Assembly (NCBI GenBank): GCA_903877385.1
Contig: CAIRDP010000020.1
Location: forward strand, 124,001-188,000
From: an uncultured Bacteroidales bacterium
Lineage (GTDB): Bacteria; Bacteroidota; Bacteroidia; Bacteroidales; FEN-979
Length of the DNA stretch: 64,000 nucleotides
Direction of reading: 5' to 3'
This document shows, piece by piece, positions 39,274 to 49,111 of this stretch (position 1 is the stretch's first letter; every line of letters begins with the position of its first letter). Position numbers and translations under genes: made by a program. Under the pieces are notes generated by a model. The model was not told where the DNA came from, made no database searches, and saw only the letters and a program-made list of their open reading frames with translations.

Positions 39274-39891
39274 ATGAAGATAGCAGTATTTGGCGCAAGC
39301 GGAAGGACCGGGCTTATGCTTACATTCCAGGCCCTTAACCAGGGTCATGAAGTAACAGCCTTCACACGCAGTCCGCATAAAGTCTCCATAACCCATAAAA
39401 ATATTCGGATCATACAGGGGGAGCTTGACGATTATGAGAAGATCAAAGAGGCTGTGAATACGCAGGACGTGGTTATGTGCAACCTGGGGATCGACAAAAA
39501 CAAGCCATCTTCAATGCTGTCAGATGCCACCAGGCTGATCCTGAAGGCAATGGAGGAATGTAACGTTAAAAGGTTCATCTGCATGTCATCAGCCGGTGTA
39601 CTGGGCAACGACGCCGGGTTCTGGTTTGGAAAGATCATCATGCCTTTGTTCCTGAAACATGTGTTCGCCGATAAAAAACGCCAGATAGAGGTTATAAGGC
39701 AAAGCAGGGCTGAATGGGTTATTGTTCGCCCGGTAGGGCTTACCGATTCGCCAAAGACCGGCAGGTATAAGATCAGCGAAGGGATCCCCACTTCAAGGAC
39801 CATCCCCCGGGCCGATGTTGCAGACTTCATGCTTAAGCTGATGACCGAAAAGAAATACGATTTTACAATACCGGCGATTTCCAGTACTTAA
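39274..39891 (+). CDS. NAD(P)H-binding protein (SDR/BVR-B-like)
   Basis: MKIAVFGASGRTGLMLTFQALNQGHEVTAFTRSPHK...WVIVRPVGLTD. Confidence 0.9.
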   Translation: MKIAVFGASGRTGLMLTFQALNQGHEVTAFTRSPHKVSITHKNIRIIQGELDDYEKIKEAVNTQDVVMCNLGIDKNKPSSMLSDATRLILKAMEECNVKRFICMSSAGVLGNDAGFWFGKIIMPLFLKHVFADKKRQIEVIRQSRAEWVIVRPVGLTDSPKTGRYKISEGIPTSRTIPRADVADFMLKLMTEKKYDFTIPAISST

Positions 39892-39901
39892 TTTTTACAT
39901 T

Positions 39902-40657
39902 ATGGACCTGAAATTCAGAAATCACTTCCTTAATCAATGGGCAAAATATTTCGGTAATGCCGAACTTCCCATTACCTTTTTCTACACCGAAGACCCCGGC
40001 CAGGTTGCCAAAGCGGCAATTCCCAAAGGATGGAGCTGCATAGTAAGCGAACTTGCCTTGGTTAGGAACGGCAGATCCCTGGCCTGGAACGTTAACTCGC
40101 TTTCCTGTGGAGGCTCTCAAAGGTATTTTGGGTATAACGAAAAGATGCGCCCGAATTTCGAGTATTTCCTTTCGTATGGCATTGAGGATAAAATGGAAGG
40201 CGAAAGGTATATACGCACCCCCGAAATGGTGAAGGAGATGATGGGGAATATGCGTTGCATCCCTGCAAAAGGGAAATACATAGTCTTCAAGCGTTTTGAT
40301 AATCTCACCCCCGAAGACGAGCCCGTCGCCGTAATTTTCTTTGCTACCCAGGATGTGCTTTCGGGATTGTTTACCCTGGCAAATTTCGACCAGGCCGACG
40401 GGCTTGGGGTAACTGCACCTTTCGGTTCAGGCTGTTCTTCCATAGTCCATCATCCGTATTTTGAAAATGAAAAGGAAAATCCCAGGGCGGTACTGGGTAT
40501 GTTTGACGTATCGGCCAGGCCCTGCGTGCCTAAAGACAGGCTCACTATATCCATCCCCATGAAAAAATTCAAAAAAATGGCAGGTTATATGGATGAGAGC
40601 TTCCTTATCACAGCATCATGGACCAAAGTCAGGGACAGAATAAACAAGGAAATTTAA
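39902..40657 (+). CDS. DUF169-like protein
   Basis: Overall pattern of DUF169 proteins (ELPITFFYTEDP...KGWSCIVSEL...FGSGCSSIVHHPY...MFDVSARPCVPKDRLTISIPMKKF). Confidence 0.7.
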   Translation: MDLKFRNHFLNQWAKYFGNAELPITFFYTEDPGQVAKAAIPKGWSCIVSELALVRNGRSLAWNVNSLSCGGSQRYFGYNEKMRPNFEYFLSYGIEDKMEGERYIRTPEMVKEMMGNMRCIPAKGKYIVFKRFDNLTPEDEPVAVIFFATQDVLSGLFTLANFDQADGLGVTAPFGSGCSSIVHHPYFENEKENPRAVLGMFDVSARPCVPKDRLTISIPMKKFKKMAGYMDESFLITASWTKVRDRINKEI

Positions 40658-40672
40658 ATTAATACTGTAATT

Positions 40673-41080
40673 ATGAAATCGGTATTTCTTCTTCATTGGG
40701 CGCCAAGGGTGCTGGCTATGCTGGCTATCCTTTTCATAAGCATGTTTTCCCTGGATGCCTTTCATCCAGGCATTCCTCTAAAGGAGCAGATCCTCGACTG
40801 GCTGATGCATATGCTGCCATCCTTTGTGCTGATCATAGTGCTTGTGATTGCCTGGAAATGGGAAAACATAGGAGGTATTATTTTTCTCTCGGTCGGGCTG
40901 GCGTTCTCTCCCTATGTTTTCTGGGGGAATTACACACACAACCATTCCATCTGGCTGAGCTTTTTCATCATCCTTACCATCACATTCCCCTTTATGCTTA
41001 CAGGCTTTTTATTCATGTTAAGCTATTATACCAAAAAGAAGGCTAAGGAGATGATGAAGACTCTGGAGAAAAATAAGTAA
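40673..41080 (+). CDS. Hypothetical small integral membrane protein
   Basis: 135 aa, about four predicted TM segments. Confidence 0.65.
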   Translation: MKSVFLLHWAPRVLAMLAILFISMFSLDAFHPGIPLKEQILDWLMHMLPSFVLIIVLVIAWKWENIGGIIFLSVGLAFSPYVFWGNYTHNHSIWLSFFIILTITFPFMLTGFLFMLSYYTKKKAKEMMKTLEKNK

Positions 41081-41110
41081 AGGATGATGCATCAGGCAGG
41101 ATATCCTGCA

Positions 41111-43009
41111 TTAAGACATCAGGTTAATTACGGTTTTCATAATACCCTCCGCATCGTACCCGCACTCGTGGTGCAGTTCTTCGTTCTTCCCCTGTTCAAT
41201 GAATTTATCGGGAACCCCGAGGCGTTTCAGTCGGGCTTCATAGCCATGATCGCTCATGAATTCAAGGATGGCGCTTCCGAAGCCTCCCAAAACAGTGCCG
41301 TCTTCAACCGTTATGATCCTTTTGAAGGTTTTGAAAACCTCATGAAGTATTTCTTCATCCAGGGGTTTTACAAAAGGCAGGTGGTAATGCGCAGGCTGCA
41401 GTCCTTCTTTCTCCAGTTGAAGGCAGGCCTCTTTCACAAAGTTGCCGGGATGCCCGGTGCTGAGGATTGCAACATCCTTTCCATCCCTGATTTTCAGACC
41501 TTTGCCCACGATCATTTCCTTCATCGGGGTTTTCCATTCGGCAATGACTCCCCTCCCTTTGGGATAGCGGATTGCAAAGGGGCCTTTCCCGGGAAGCTGG
41601 GCTGTAAACATTAGGTTTCTCAGTTCCTCTTCGTTCATTGGGGCCGAAATTGTCATATTGGGGATGCAGCGCAAAAAGGCAAGATCGAAGGCCCCATGGT
41701 GGGTTGCCCCATCTTCGCCGACAAGCCCGCCCCTGTCGAGGCAGAAAACCACAGGCAGGTTTTGCAAGGCCACATCATGGATGATCTGGTCATAGCCCCT
41801 CTGAAGAAAAGTTGAATAGATGTTGCAGAAGGGGATCATGCCCGAAGCTGCAAGCCCCGCACTGAAAGTTACCGCATGCTGCTCGGCTATGCCCACATCG
41901 AAGGTACGATCGGGCATTTTATTCATCATGATGTTCAGGGAACAGCCCGTTGCCATAGCCGGTGTGATCCCCACGATCTTAGGGTTCTGTTCGGCCAGCT
42001 CAATGATGGTCCTGCCGAAGACAGTCTGGTATTTTGGTGGCTGGCCGTGGCATTTATCCTCCTTGATCTTCCCTGTTTGTTTGTCGAACACACCCGGTGC
42101 ATGAAAAACAGTCTGGTCCTGCTCGGCCTTTTCAAAACCCTTGCCCTTCACTGTATGAATATGAAGCAGCCTGGGGCCTTTGATTTCCTTGATGTCGCGA
42201 AGGATGTTAACCAAACGGATGATATCATTGCCGTCGACCAGCCCGAAATACCTGAAATTGAATGCCTCGAACAAGCCGCTGGGCTTTAGCAGGGTCCCTT
42301 TCAGGGCATTCCCGAGCTGCTTTACGATGGCCCTTGAATTCTTACCGTAACGGGTTCCCCCGCCCATCATCAGCCAGGTAAAATCGCGGAATTTATTATA
42401 GGTTTTTGAAGTAACGATATCGGCCAGGTAATCCTTGATAGCCCCAACATTTTTATCTATTGCAATCTGGTTGTCATTGAGGATGACCAGGAGGTTTGCA
42501 TTGGACACACCCGCATTGTTCAGGGCCTCCATGGCCATGCCACCTGTCATTGCCCCGTCACCGATGATGGCTACGTGCTGGCGGTTTGTCTCACCCTGGA
42601 GTTTTGATGCCACTCCCATTCCAAGCGCTGCAGAGATGCTCGTCGAAGAATGGCCTGTGCCGAAAGTGTCGTATTTGCTTTCCGACATCTTGGGAAAACC
42701 GCTGATGCCCTTGAATGTACGCAGGGTATGGAAGGACTCCTTGCGGCCGGTAAGTATTTTATGGGCGTAGGCCTGGTGCCCCACATCCCAGATCACCTTA
42801 TCGTTGGGTGTGTCGAAAACATAATGAACGGCAACCGAAAGTTCAACAGCTCCAAGGCTGGCGCCCAGGTGGCCCGGGTTTACCGAGATCACGTCGATGA
42901 TGAACTGCCTGATTTCAGCGCATAGCTGGGGCAGCTGGTCCACCCTGAGTTTTCTCAGTTCTTCAGGATTATCTACAAGTGCGAGTAATGGTCCGGTGCC
43001 GGGAGTCAT
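41111..43009 (-). CDS. dxs: 1-deoxy-D-xylulose-5-phosphate synthase
   Basis: GHLGASLGAVELSVAVHYVFDTPNDKVIWDVGHQAYAHKILTGR, GDGAMTGGMAMEALNNAG, DRGGLVGEDGATHHGAFDLAFLR. Confidence 0.97.
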   Translation of the reverse strand: MTPGTGPLLALVDNPEELRKLRVDQLPQLCAEIRQFIIDVISVNPGHLGASLGAVELSVAVHYVFDTPNDKVIWDVGHQAYAHKILTGRKESFHTLRTFKGISGFPKMSESKYDTFGTGHSSTSISAALGMGVASKLQGETNRQHVAIIGDGAMTGGMAMEALNNAGVSNANLLVILNDNQIAIDKNVGAIKDYLADIVTSKTYNKFRDFTWLMMGGGTRYGKNSRAIVKQLGNALKGTLLKPSGLFEAFNFRYFGLVDGNDIIRLVNILRDIKEIKGPRLLHIHTVKGKGFEKAEQDQTVFHAPGVFDKQTGKIKEDKCHGQPPKYQTVFGRTIIELAEQNPKIVGITPAMATGCSLNIMMNKMPDRTFDVGIAEQHAVTFSAGLAASGMIPFCNIYSTFLQRGYDQIIHDVALQNLPVVFCLDRGGLVGEDGATHHGAFDLAFLRCIPNMTISAPMNEEELRNLMFTAQLPGKGPFAIRYPKGRGVIAEWKTPMKEMIVGKGLKIRDGKDVAILSTGHPGNFVKEACLQLEKEGLQPAHYHLPFVKPLDEEILHEVFKTFKRIITVEDGTVLGGFGSAILEFMSDHGYEARLKRLGVPDKFIEQGKNEELHHECGYDAEGIMKTVINLMS

Positions 43010-43031
43010 AAGCGTCTTTAAAAACCGGGTG

Positions 43032-43039
43032 CAAAGGTA
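43032..43039 (-). promoter_or_regulatory. Bacteroidetes-type -7 box (TACCTTTG on minus strand) upstream of dxs
   Basis: CAAAGGTA on plus strand, 22 nt upstream of dxs start. Confidence 0.55.
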
Positions 43040-43048
43040 TGGAAAAAG

Positions 43049-43090
43049 ATCGTGAAGAAGGACGTTAGGAAAATCGTGAAGAAGTACGTT
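43049..43090. repeat. Direct repeat of 18 bp, 24-bp spacing
   Basis: ATCGTGAAGAAGGACGTT (43049-43066) and ATCGTGAAGAAGTACGTT (43073-43090), one mismatch. Confidence 0.9.
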
Positions 43091-43420
43091 TCAGATCAGC
43101 CCTAACTCAACTTTTGCCTCATCTGTCAGGTTCTCCATATCCCACGGGGGTTCAAAGGTAAGTTCAACCCTGACCTTCCCGACTCCTTCAACCCGGCTCA
43201 CTTCTTCCTGCACAATACCCGGCATATCCTCCGCTATAGGGCAGTTCGGCGTTGTTAGCGTCATCAGGATTTCAACATTATGCTGCTCATCCGTTTTTAG
43301 GTTATAGATAAGCCCCAGATCGTAGATATTGATCGGTATTTCGGGGTCAAACACCCTCCTTAAGGCATCTATAACGGATTGTTCGAAAGGGTTATATGGT
43401 ATATTGTTCGGGGTTTCCAT
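43091..43420 (-). CDS. DUF59/MIP18-type Fe-S assembly protein (SufT-like)
   Basis: VIDALRRVFDPEIPINIYDLGLIYNLK...MTLTTPNCPIAEDMPGIVQEEV. Confidence 0.93.
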   Translation of the reverse strand: METPNNIPYNPFEQSVIDALRRVFDPEIPINIYDLGLIYNLKTDEQHNVEILMTLTTPNCPIAEDMPGIVQEEVSRVEGVGKVRVELTFEPPWDMENLTDEAKVELGLI

Positions 43421-43446
43421 GAAAATAAAATTAGAAAATATTGATA

Positions 43447-43866
43447 TCAGGATTTCATTTTAAACACCATCGCGTAAAGTTTCATTTGCTTTACCATGGA
43501 GGCCAGTCCGTTGGAACGGGTGGGTGAAAGATGTTCCTTTAAACCTATACGGTCAATAAAATTCAAGTCTGCGGATTGTATCGCGTCGGGGGCCTGGCCT
43601 GAAAGAACGCTGATAAGCATGCTCACAATGCCTTTGGTGATGATGGCGTCGCTGTCGGCCGTGAAATACACTTTACCGTCGCGGTACTCGGCAAACAGCC
43701 AAACCTTGCTCTGGCAACCTGAAATCAGGTATTGGTCGGTCTTGTATTTCGGATCTATGGGAGGAAGTGATTTCCCCATGTCGAGGATAAGGTCGTATTT
43801 GTCGAGCCAGTCATCGAAGGCCGCAAATTCATCGACAAGCTGATTTTCAATTTCCTGGATAGTCAT
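43447..43866 (-). CDS. sufE: SufE-family sulfur acceptor
   Basis: FAAFDDWLDKYDLILDMGKSLPPIDPKYKTDQYLISGCQSKVWL; start taken at MTIQEIENQ. Confidence 0.93.
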   Translation of the reverse strand: MTIQEIENQLVDEFAAFDDWLDKYDLILDMGKSLPPIDPKYKTDQYLISGCQSKVWLFAEYRDGKVYFTADSDAIITKGIVSMLISVLSGQAPDAIQSADLNFIDRIGLKEHLSPTRSNGLASMVKQMKLYAMVFKMKS

Positions 43867-43869
43867 ATG

Positions 43870-43938
43870 ATTCAAAATTCGGGTATTCGATTATTCTATT
43901 ATTCGAGTATTCAATTCTTCAAACTTCAATATTCGATT
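43870..43938. repeat. 7-8-nt ATTC-type tandem repeat in the sufS-sufE junction
   Basis: ATTCAAA ATTCGGG T ATTCGAT T ATTCTAT T ATTCGAG T ATTCAAT ... ATTCGAT. Confidence 0.9.
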
Positions 43939-43939
43939 T

Positions 43940-45160
43940 TCATGCAAACATCCTCTTCACCCTGCTCACCGCCTCTGTCAACCGATCGATCTCATCTGCA
44001 GTATTATAAAAAGCAAATGAAGCACGCACAGTCCCCGGAATCCCGAAATGATCGATCAGGGGCTGGGCGCAGTGATGGCCTGTTCTTACGGCGATCCCCA
44101 TCTTATCAATGATGGTCCCGGCATCAAAGGGATGGATATCCCCGATCAAAAATGAGACCAAGCTTGCTTTTTCAGGGGCAGTTCCATAAAACCGCATATC
44201 ACTGATCGACGAAAGCCCCTCGACAGCCCGCTTCAATAAACGGTCTTCATACAAGCTGATCTCCTCCATTCCAATGTTTTTCAGGTATTGCACGGCGGCC
44301 CTCAGCCCGGTGACACCTTCCACATTGGGTGTTCCGGCTTCAAATTTGAAAGGAAGCTCGTTAAAAGTGGTTCTTTCGATGCGAACATCTTTGACCATTT
44401 CACCCCCGCTCTGGTAAGGCGGCAGCTCTTCAAGCCATTTTTCCTTCCCGTAAAGGACTCCAATGCCCATGGGTCCGTACATTTTATGCCCCGAAAAGCA
44501 GTAAAAATCGCAATCGAGATCGCTTACGTCAACTTTTGCATGGGCAACACCCTGTGCGCCGTCGACCAGCACGGGAACGCCCATTCGATGCGCATGGGCA
44601 ATAATTTCTTTCAGCGGGTTTATCGTGCCCAAAACATTGGAAACATGCGTAAGCGCAATGATCTTTGTTTTTTCGCTGATGAGTGAATACAAATGCCGGG
44701 TATCCAGGTCCCCGTCTGCCAGGATGTTGGCGACCCTGAGCACAGCTCCCTTCTCCTCGCAGATGATCTGCCAGGGAACGAAATTGGAATGGTGTTCCAT
44801 GATGGTCGTGACAACCTCGTCGCCGGGTTTCAGGAATTTCTTTCCAAACGAAGCCGCTACCAGGTTGAGCGATTCGGATGCCCCCTTGGTGAACACCACT
44901 TCATGCGTGGAGGGGGCATTGATGAATTCCCTGATCTCCTTGCGGGCTTCTTCAAAAGCCTCGGTAGCCTTCATGCTCAGGTAATGAACACCCCTGTGGA
45001 TATTGCAGTTGTCATTTTCGTAATAATCGCTGATGGCTTTTATCACCTGCAGCGGTTTCTGGGTTGTGGCTGCGTTGTCGAAATAGATCAGCGGCCTCTT
45101 GTAAACAGTGTGGGAGAGGATGGGGAAGTCGGCGCGTACCTTTTGGATATCAATTGGCAT
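43940..45160 (-). CDS. sufS: Cysteine desulfurase, SufS
   Basis: YFDNAATTQKPLQVI, DGAQGVAHAKVDVSDLDCDFYCFSGHKMYGP, RTGHHCAQPL. Confidence 0.96.
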   Translation of the reverse strand: MPIDIQKVRADFPILSHTVYKRPLIYFDNAATTQKPLQVIKAISDYYENDNCNIHRGVHYLSMKATEAFEEARKEIREFINAPSTHEVVFTKGASESLNLVAASFGKKFLKPGDEVVTTIMEHHSNFVPWQIICEEKGAVLRVANILADGDLDTRHLYSLISEKTKIIALTHVSNVLGTINPLKEIIAHAHRMGVPVLVDGAQGVAHAKVDVSDLDCDFYCFSGHKMYGPMGIGVLYGKEKWLEELPPYQSGGEMVKDVRIERTTFNELPFKFEAGTPNVEGVTGLRAAVQYLKNIGMEEISLYEDRLLKRAVEGLSSISDMRFYGTAPEKASLVSFLIGDIHPFDAGTIIDKMGIAVRTGHHCAQPLIDHFGIPGTVRASFAFYNTADEIDRLTEAVSRVKRMFA

Positions 45161-45198
45161 GCTGGTCGCAATTAAGAATGTACAATGTACGTCGTTTT

Positions 45199-46608
45199 TT
45201 ATATTTTCGTCATATCTATCACAAATTCCAAGGGCTGCTCAGGAGTGTTGCAGTGAAGCACGCAGGCTTCGCAGATCTGCAGCTCGCCCTGCAGACGTTT
45301 CTTCACCATATCCTCGATACGGTACCTCAGCGGGTCAATGGATATTTTACTGATCACCTCATCAGCATACGCATACATTAAAAGCATTCTTGCACTGTCT
45401 TCGCCAATCCCTCTCTGCCTCAGGTAATACATGGCATCAGGGTCAAGCTGCCCTGTGGAAGAGCCGTGAGAACATTTCACATCGTCATTGTAAATTTCAA
45501 GGAAGGGCTTGGAATTCACTTTCGCGGTTTCAGTAAGAAGGATGTTCCTGTTGCTCTGGTAGGCGTTGGTGCGCCGGGCATCCCGTTCGACCAGCACATG
45601 GCCGTTGAACACCCCGCTGGAGTGCTCGTCGAGTATCCCCTTGAACAGCTCCCCGCTGGTACAATCTGGGACTGCATGGTCAACGAACACCTGGTTGTCG
45701 ATATGCTGCTTGCGGTCCATCAGGTATAGCCCGTATATATTGGCATTGGCATGAGGACCGTTAAAGCGGATGCGGATATTGTTCCTTAGCAGTCCTCCGT
45801 TCAGTGAAATATAATGCGAGTCAAGTTTTGCCGAAGCTTCCATGGCGAAATACACCGAGCTGACCAGGGTTGAACTGTTATTCAGGTTCTGAAGCTTGTA
45901 ATGATCCAGGGAAGCATTTTCGCCGATGTGAATTTCGGTAAGAATATTCGAAAAAGAAGGCTGGTGGTTATAGGAATCATCGCAGTGGACCATCGAAAGC
46001 CGGCTGTTTTTTCCTAAAACAATAAGGTTGCGCGACTGCATGAAAAGGTTTTCATCATCGTGGATCACGTTGATGATTTGCACAGGCCTTGGGCTTTTCA
46101 CATTATCGGGAACGAAAATAAACACCCCGTCCTGAAAGAAGGCCGTATTTAAAGACGTGAAGGAATCCGTGAGGGAGTCCGCGTATTTGCCAAGATGAGC
46201 CTCAACAAGCTCAGGATATTTTTTCAAAGCCTCGGCCAGGCTTCCCATAATGATCCCGTTCCCCAGTTCCATCAGGGGCACATCCTTTGAAACATACCAG
46301 CCGTTAAGCTGCCCCATGATAGCCGTATCCAGGTGGGGGATGTTGCAGCGGAATACTTTCTGAACATCCACTCCCTGCCGGGGCTTCAGAACAATATTAT
46401 ATTCCCTTGAAAGACTTTCCTTCAGATCGGTATTCTTCCATGTTTCCAGCCGGGTGGTCGGAAATCCTAATTCTTCAAATCTGCGGATGGCATTATCCCT
46501 TTGAGCCGTGAGCGCAGGGTAGTCATTGACCGAAATGGTTTTACGGCATTCCCCATAAAGCCCCGACATCACTTCCTTTGTAATATGTTGTCCTACTCTA
46601 TCCAGCAT
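45199..46608 (-). CDS. sufD: Fe-S cluster assembly protein SufD
   Basis: NRNILLTETAKVNSKPFLEIYNDDVKCSHGSSTGQLDPDAMYYLRQRGI. Confidence 0.96.
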   Translation of the reverse strand: MLDRVGQHITKEVMSGLYGECRKTISVNDYPALTAQRDNAIRRFEELGFPTTRLETWKNTDLKESLSREYNIVLKPRQGVDVQKVFRCNIPHLDTAIMGQLNGWYVSKDVPLMELGNGIIMGSLAEALKKYPELVEAHLGKYADSLTDSFTSLNTAFFQDGVFIFVPDNVKSPRPVQIINVIHDDENLFMQSRNLIVLGKNSRLSMVHCDDSYNHQPSFSNILTEIHIGENASLDHYKLQNLNNSSTLVSSVYFAMEASAKLDSHYISLNGGLLRNNIRIRFNGPHANANIYGLYLMDRKQHIDNQVFVDHAVPDCTSGELFKGILDEHSSGVFNGHVLVERDARRTNAYQSNRNILLTETAKVNSKPFLEIYNDDVKCSHGSSTGQLDPDAMYYLRQRGIGEDSARMLLMYAYADEVISKISIDPLRYRIEDMVKKRLQGELQICEACVLHCNTPEQPLEFVIDMTKI

Positions 46609-46697
46609 CTTGCATCTTGTATCCTATATTCTTTATCCACTCACCCAGTAACCCTGTACCCAGTACCCAGTAACCCAGTAACCCAGTACCCGGTACC
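46605..46697. repeat. Heptanucleotide-type arrays in the sufC-sufD junction
   Basis: GCATCTT GCATCTT GTATCCT ATATTCT TTATCCA followed by (AGTA)CCC units (ACCCAGT/AACCCAGT). Confidence 0.93.
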
Positions 46698-46700
46698 AAG

Positions 46701-47456
46701 TCATCCCTCCTGCTCTTTCCTGATCCAGTCGTATCCTTTTTCCTCAAGTTCAAGTGCCAGTTCCCTGCTTCCCGATTTCACTATCCTGCCCTCAAACAGC
46801 ACATGTACGAAATCGGGGACGATATAATCGAGAAGCCTCTGGTAATGGGTTATCACCAGGAAGGAGTTTTCTTTTGTGCGCAGCTTGTTCACACCGTTGG
46901 CAACAACCCTCAGGGCATCAATATCAAGGCCCGAATCGGTCTCGTCAAGGATTGCCAGGGTAGGTTCCAGCATGGCCATCTGGAAAATTTCGTTCTTTTT
47001 CTTTTCTCCACCCGAAAAGCCCTCGTTTACCGAGCGGTTGGCCAGGTTGGAAGTAAGTTCGACCAGCTTTTTCTTTTCTTCCATAAGTTTAAGAAAAACG
47101 CCCCCGCTGAGGGCATCAAGGCCTTTGTATTTCCTCAGCTCGTTAACAGCCGTGCGCATGAAGTTGGTGATGCTCACGCCCGGTATCTCAACGGGATACT
47201 GGAAACCCAGGAAGATACCTTCCCTGGCCCGCTCTTCCACAGCCAGCTTCAGCAGGTTCTTCCCTTTATAAATGATTTCGCCCGCGGTAACGTCAAACAC
47301 TTCCCGTCCGGCGATCACCGAAGCCAGGGTGCTCTTCCCGGTTCCGTTAGGACCCATGATGGCATGAACTTCCCCCTGGTTCACATCCAGGTTAATGCCT
47401 TTCAGAATTTCCTTCCCGTTGATGGAAGCATGCAGATTTTTGATTGATAACAGCAT
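46701..47456 (-). CDS. sufC: Fe-S cluster assembly ATPase SufC
   Basis: MGPNGTGKSTLASVIAGRE, FSGGEKKKNEIFQMAMLEPTLAILDETDSGLDIDAL. Confidence 0.97.
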   Translation of the reverse strand: MLLSIKNLHASINGKEILKGINLDVNQGEVHAIMGPNGTGKSTLASVIAGREVFDVTAGEIIYKGKNLLKLAVEERAREGIFLGFQYPVEIPGVSITNFMRTAVNELRKYKGLDALSGGVFLKLMEEKKKLVELTSNLANRSVNEGFSGGEKKKNEIFQMAMLEPTLAILDETDSGLDIDALRVVANGVNKLRTKENSFLVITHYQRLLDYIVPDFVHVLFEGRIVKSGSRELALELEEKGYDWIRKEQEG

Positions 47457-47492
47457 TTATTAGTAGTTTATATTACATACTTTCTTTATGAT

Positions 47493-47565
47493 AACTGGGA
47501 GCCTAGGTACTAGTTACTGGGTGCTGGGTATCAGGATTTCCAGTACCCGGCACCCAGCACCCAAG
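47493..47565. repeat. Heptanucleotide array with inverted halves in the sufB-sufC junction
   Basis: AACTGGG...TTACTGGGTGCTGGGTATCAGGATTTCCAGTACCCGGCACCCAGCACCC. Confidence 0.88.
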
Positions 47566-49029
47566 CTACCCTACACTCCCTTCCAAACTGATGGAAAGCA
47601 GCTTCTGCGCTTCCACTGCAAATTCCATGGGCAGCTGCTTCAGCACCTCTTTGGCATAACCGTTTACGATAAGGCCTATGGCACTTTCGGCATTCATCCC
47701 CCTCTGCTGGCAGTAAAACAGCTGGTCCTCGCTGATCTTCGAAGTGGTTGCTTCATGCTCAACGATACTCGATTTATTCTCCACCTGTATATAAGGCCAG
47801 GTATGCGCCCCGCAGCTTGATCCCAGCAGAAGAGAATCGCATTGGCTGTAATTCCTTGAATTGGTCGCATTTTTCGATATCCTCACCAGCCCCCGGTATG
47901 AATTGTTGCTTTTTCCCGCCGATATCCCTTTGGATATTATAGTGCTTTTGGTATTCTTTCCAAGATGCATCATCTTGGTGCCTGTATCGGCCTGCTGGAA
48001 GTTATTCGTCACGGCAACGGAATAAAATTCCCCTACACTGTTATCGCCCAGAAGAATGCAGGACGGGTATTTCCATGTGACTGCCGATCCTGTTTCCACC
48101 TGGGTCCATGATATCTTCGAATTATTACCCTTGCAAATCCCCCTCTTGGTCACAAAATTGTAAATTCCGCCTTTCCCGTTCTTATCGCCGGGATACCAGT
48201 TTTGCACGGTTGAATATTTAACCTGGGCGTCTTTCATGGCCACGATCTCAACAACGGCTGCATGTAGCTGGTTCTCGTCGCGCTGGGGGGCGGTACAACC
48301 CTCCATATAGCTTACGTAGGCTCCTTCATCGGCCACGATCAGCGTTCGTTCAAACTGCCCGGTATTGGCTGCGTTGATCCTGAAATATGTCGATAATTCC
48401 ACAGGAGAGCGAACCCCCTTGGGGATATAGCAGAACGAACCGTCGCTGAAGACAGCCGAATTCAGGGATGCATAATAATTATCGGTATAGGGGACCACCG
48501 ATCCCAGGTACTGCTTCAGCAAGTCGGGGTGGTTTTGGATTGCCTCGCTCATCGAACAAAAGATGATCCCGTACTTCGACAGTGTTTCCGAAAAAGTAGT
48601 TTTAACCGAGACACTGTCAATAACCGCATCCACAGCCACACCTGATAGTTTTTTCTGCTCTTCCAGCGAGATCCCGAGTTTGTCAAATGTGGCAAGTAAT
48701 TCGGGGTCTACCTGGTCAAGGCTTTCGTATTGCTTTTTCTTTTTGGGGGCGGCGTAAAAATAGATGTCCTGGAAATCGATGGGTGGAATCTCGAGATGAG
48801 CCCAGTTGGGCAGTTTCATTGTAAGCCAGTGCCTGAAAGCCTTGAGGCGGAATTCAAGCATGAATGCAGGCTCATTCTTCTTCGCCGAAATATAGCGCAC
48901 TGTATCTTCGCTCAAACCCTTGGGGGCATACTCTGTCTCTATCTCTGTTACAAAGCCGTACTTGTAATCGCTCTGAGTGACTTCGCCAATGATTTTATTA
49001 GGATCGGATTCCATGATGATAATTGTCAA
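47566..49029 (-). CDS. sufB: Fe-S cluster assembly protein SufB
   Basis: [22 protein letters not shown]...[12 protein letters not shown]...[45 protein letters not shown]. Confidence 0.97.
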   Translation of the reverse strand: MTIIIMESDPNKIIGEVTQSDYKYGFVTEIETEYAPKGLSEDTVRYISAKKNEPAFMLEFRLKAFRHWLTMKLPNWAHLEIPPIDFQDIYFYAAPKKKKQYESLDQVDPELLATFDKLGISLEEQKKLSGVAVDAVIDSVSVKTTFSETLSKYGIIFCSMSEAIQNHPDLLKQYLGSVVPYTDNYYASLNSAVFSDGSFCYIPKGVRSPVELSTYFRINAANTGQFERTLIVADEGAYVSYMEGCTAPQRDENQLHAAVVEIVAMKDAQVKYSTVQNWYPGDKNGKGGIYNFVTKRGICKGNNSKISWTQVETGSAVTWKYPSCILLGDNSVGEFYSVAVTNNFQQADTGTKMMHLGKNTKSTIISKGISAGKSNNSYRGLVRISKNATNSRNYSQCDSLLLGSSCGAHTWPYIQVENKSSIVEHEATTSKISEDQLFYCQQRGMNAESAIGLIVNGYAKEVLKQLPMEFAVEAQKLLSISLEGSVG

Positions 49030-49031
49030 TG

Positions 49032-49039
49032 CAAAGATA
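49032..49039 (-). promoter_or_regulatory. Bacteroidetes-type -7 box (TATCTTTG on minus strand) upstream of sufB
   Basis: CAAAGATA on plus strand, 3 nt upstream of sufB start codon. Confidence 0.5.
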
Positions 49040-49111
49040 AATCATTTAGGTATTCAAGTACCTGTTTCAACAGCAAGTTTATTTGTAATTTTACCCGGTA
49101 ATTCAAAACCT

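Noticed and set aside
46605-46697. Possible CRISPR array
   Set aside because: Units are 7-8 nt with no spacers; no cas genes in the window.
48977-49111. N-terminal extension of thiL in the ORF track
   Set aside because: Overlaps the divergent sufB start; ThiL homology begins after MPDQNPDQ (49112).
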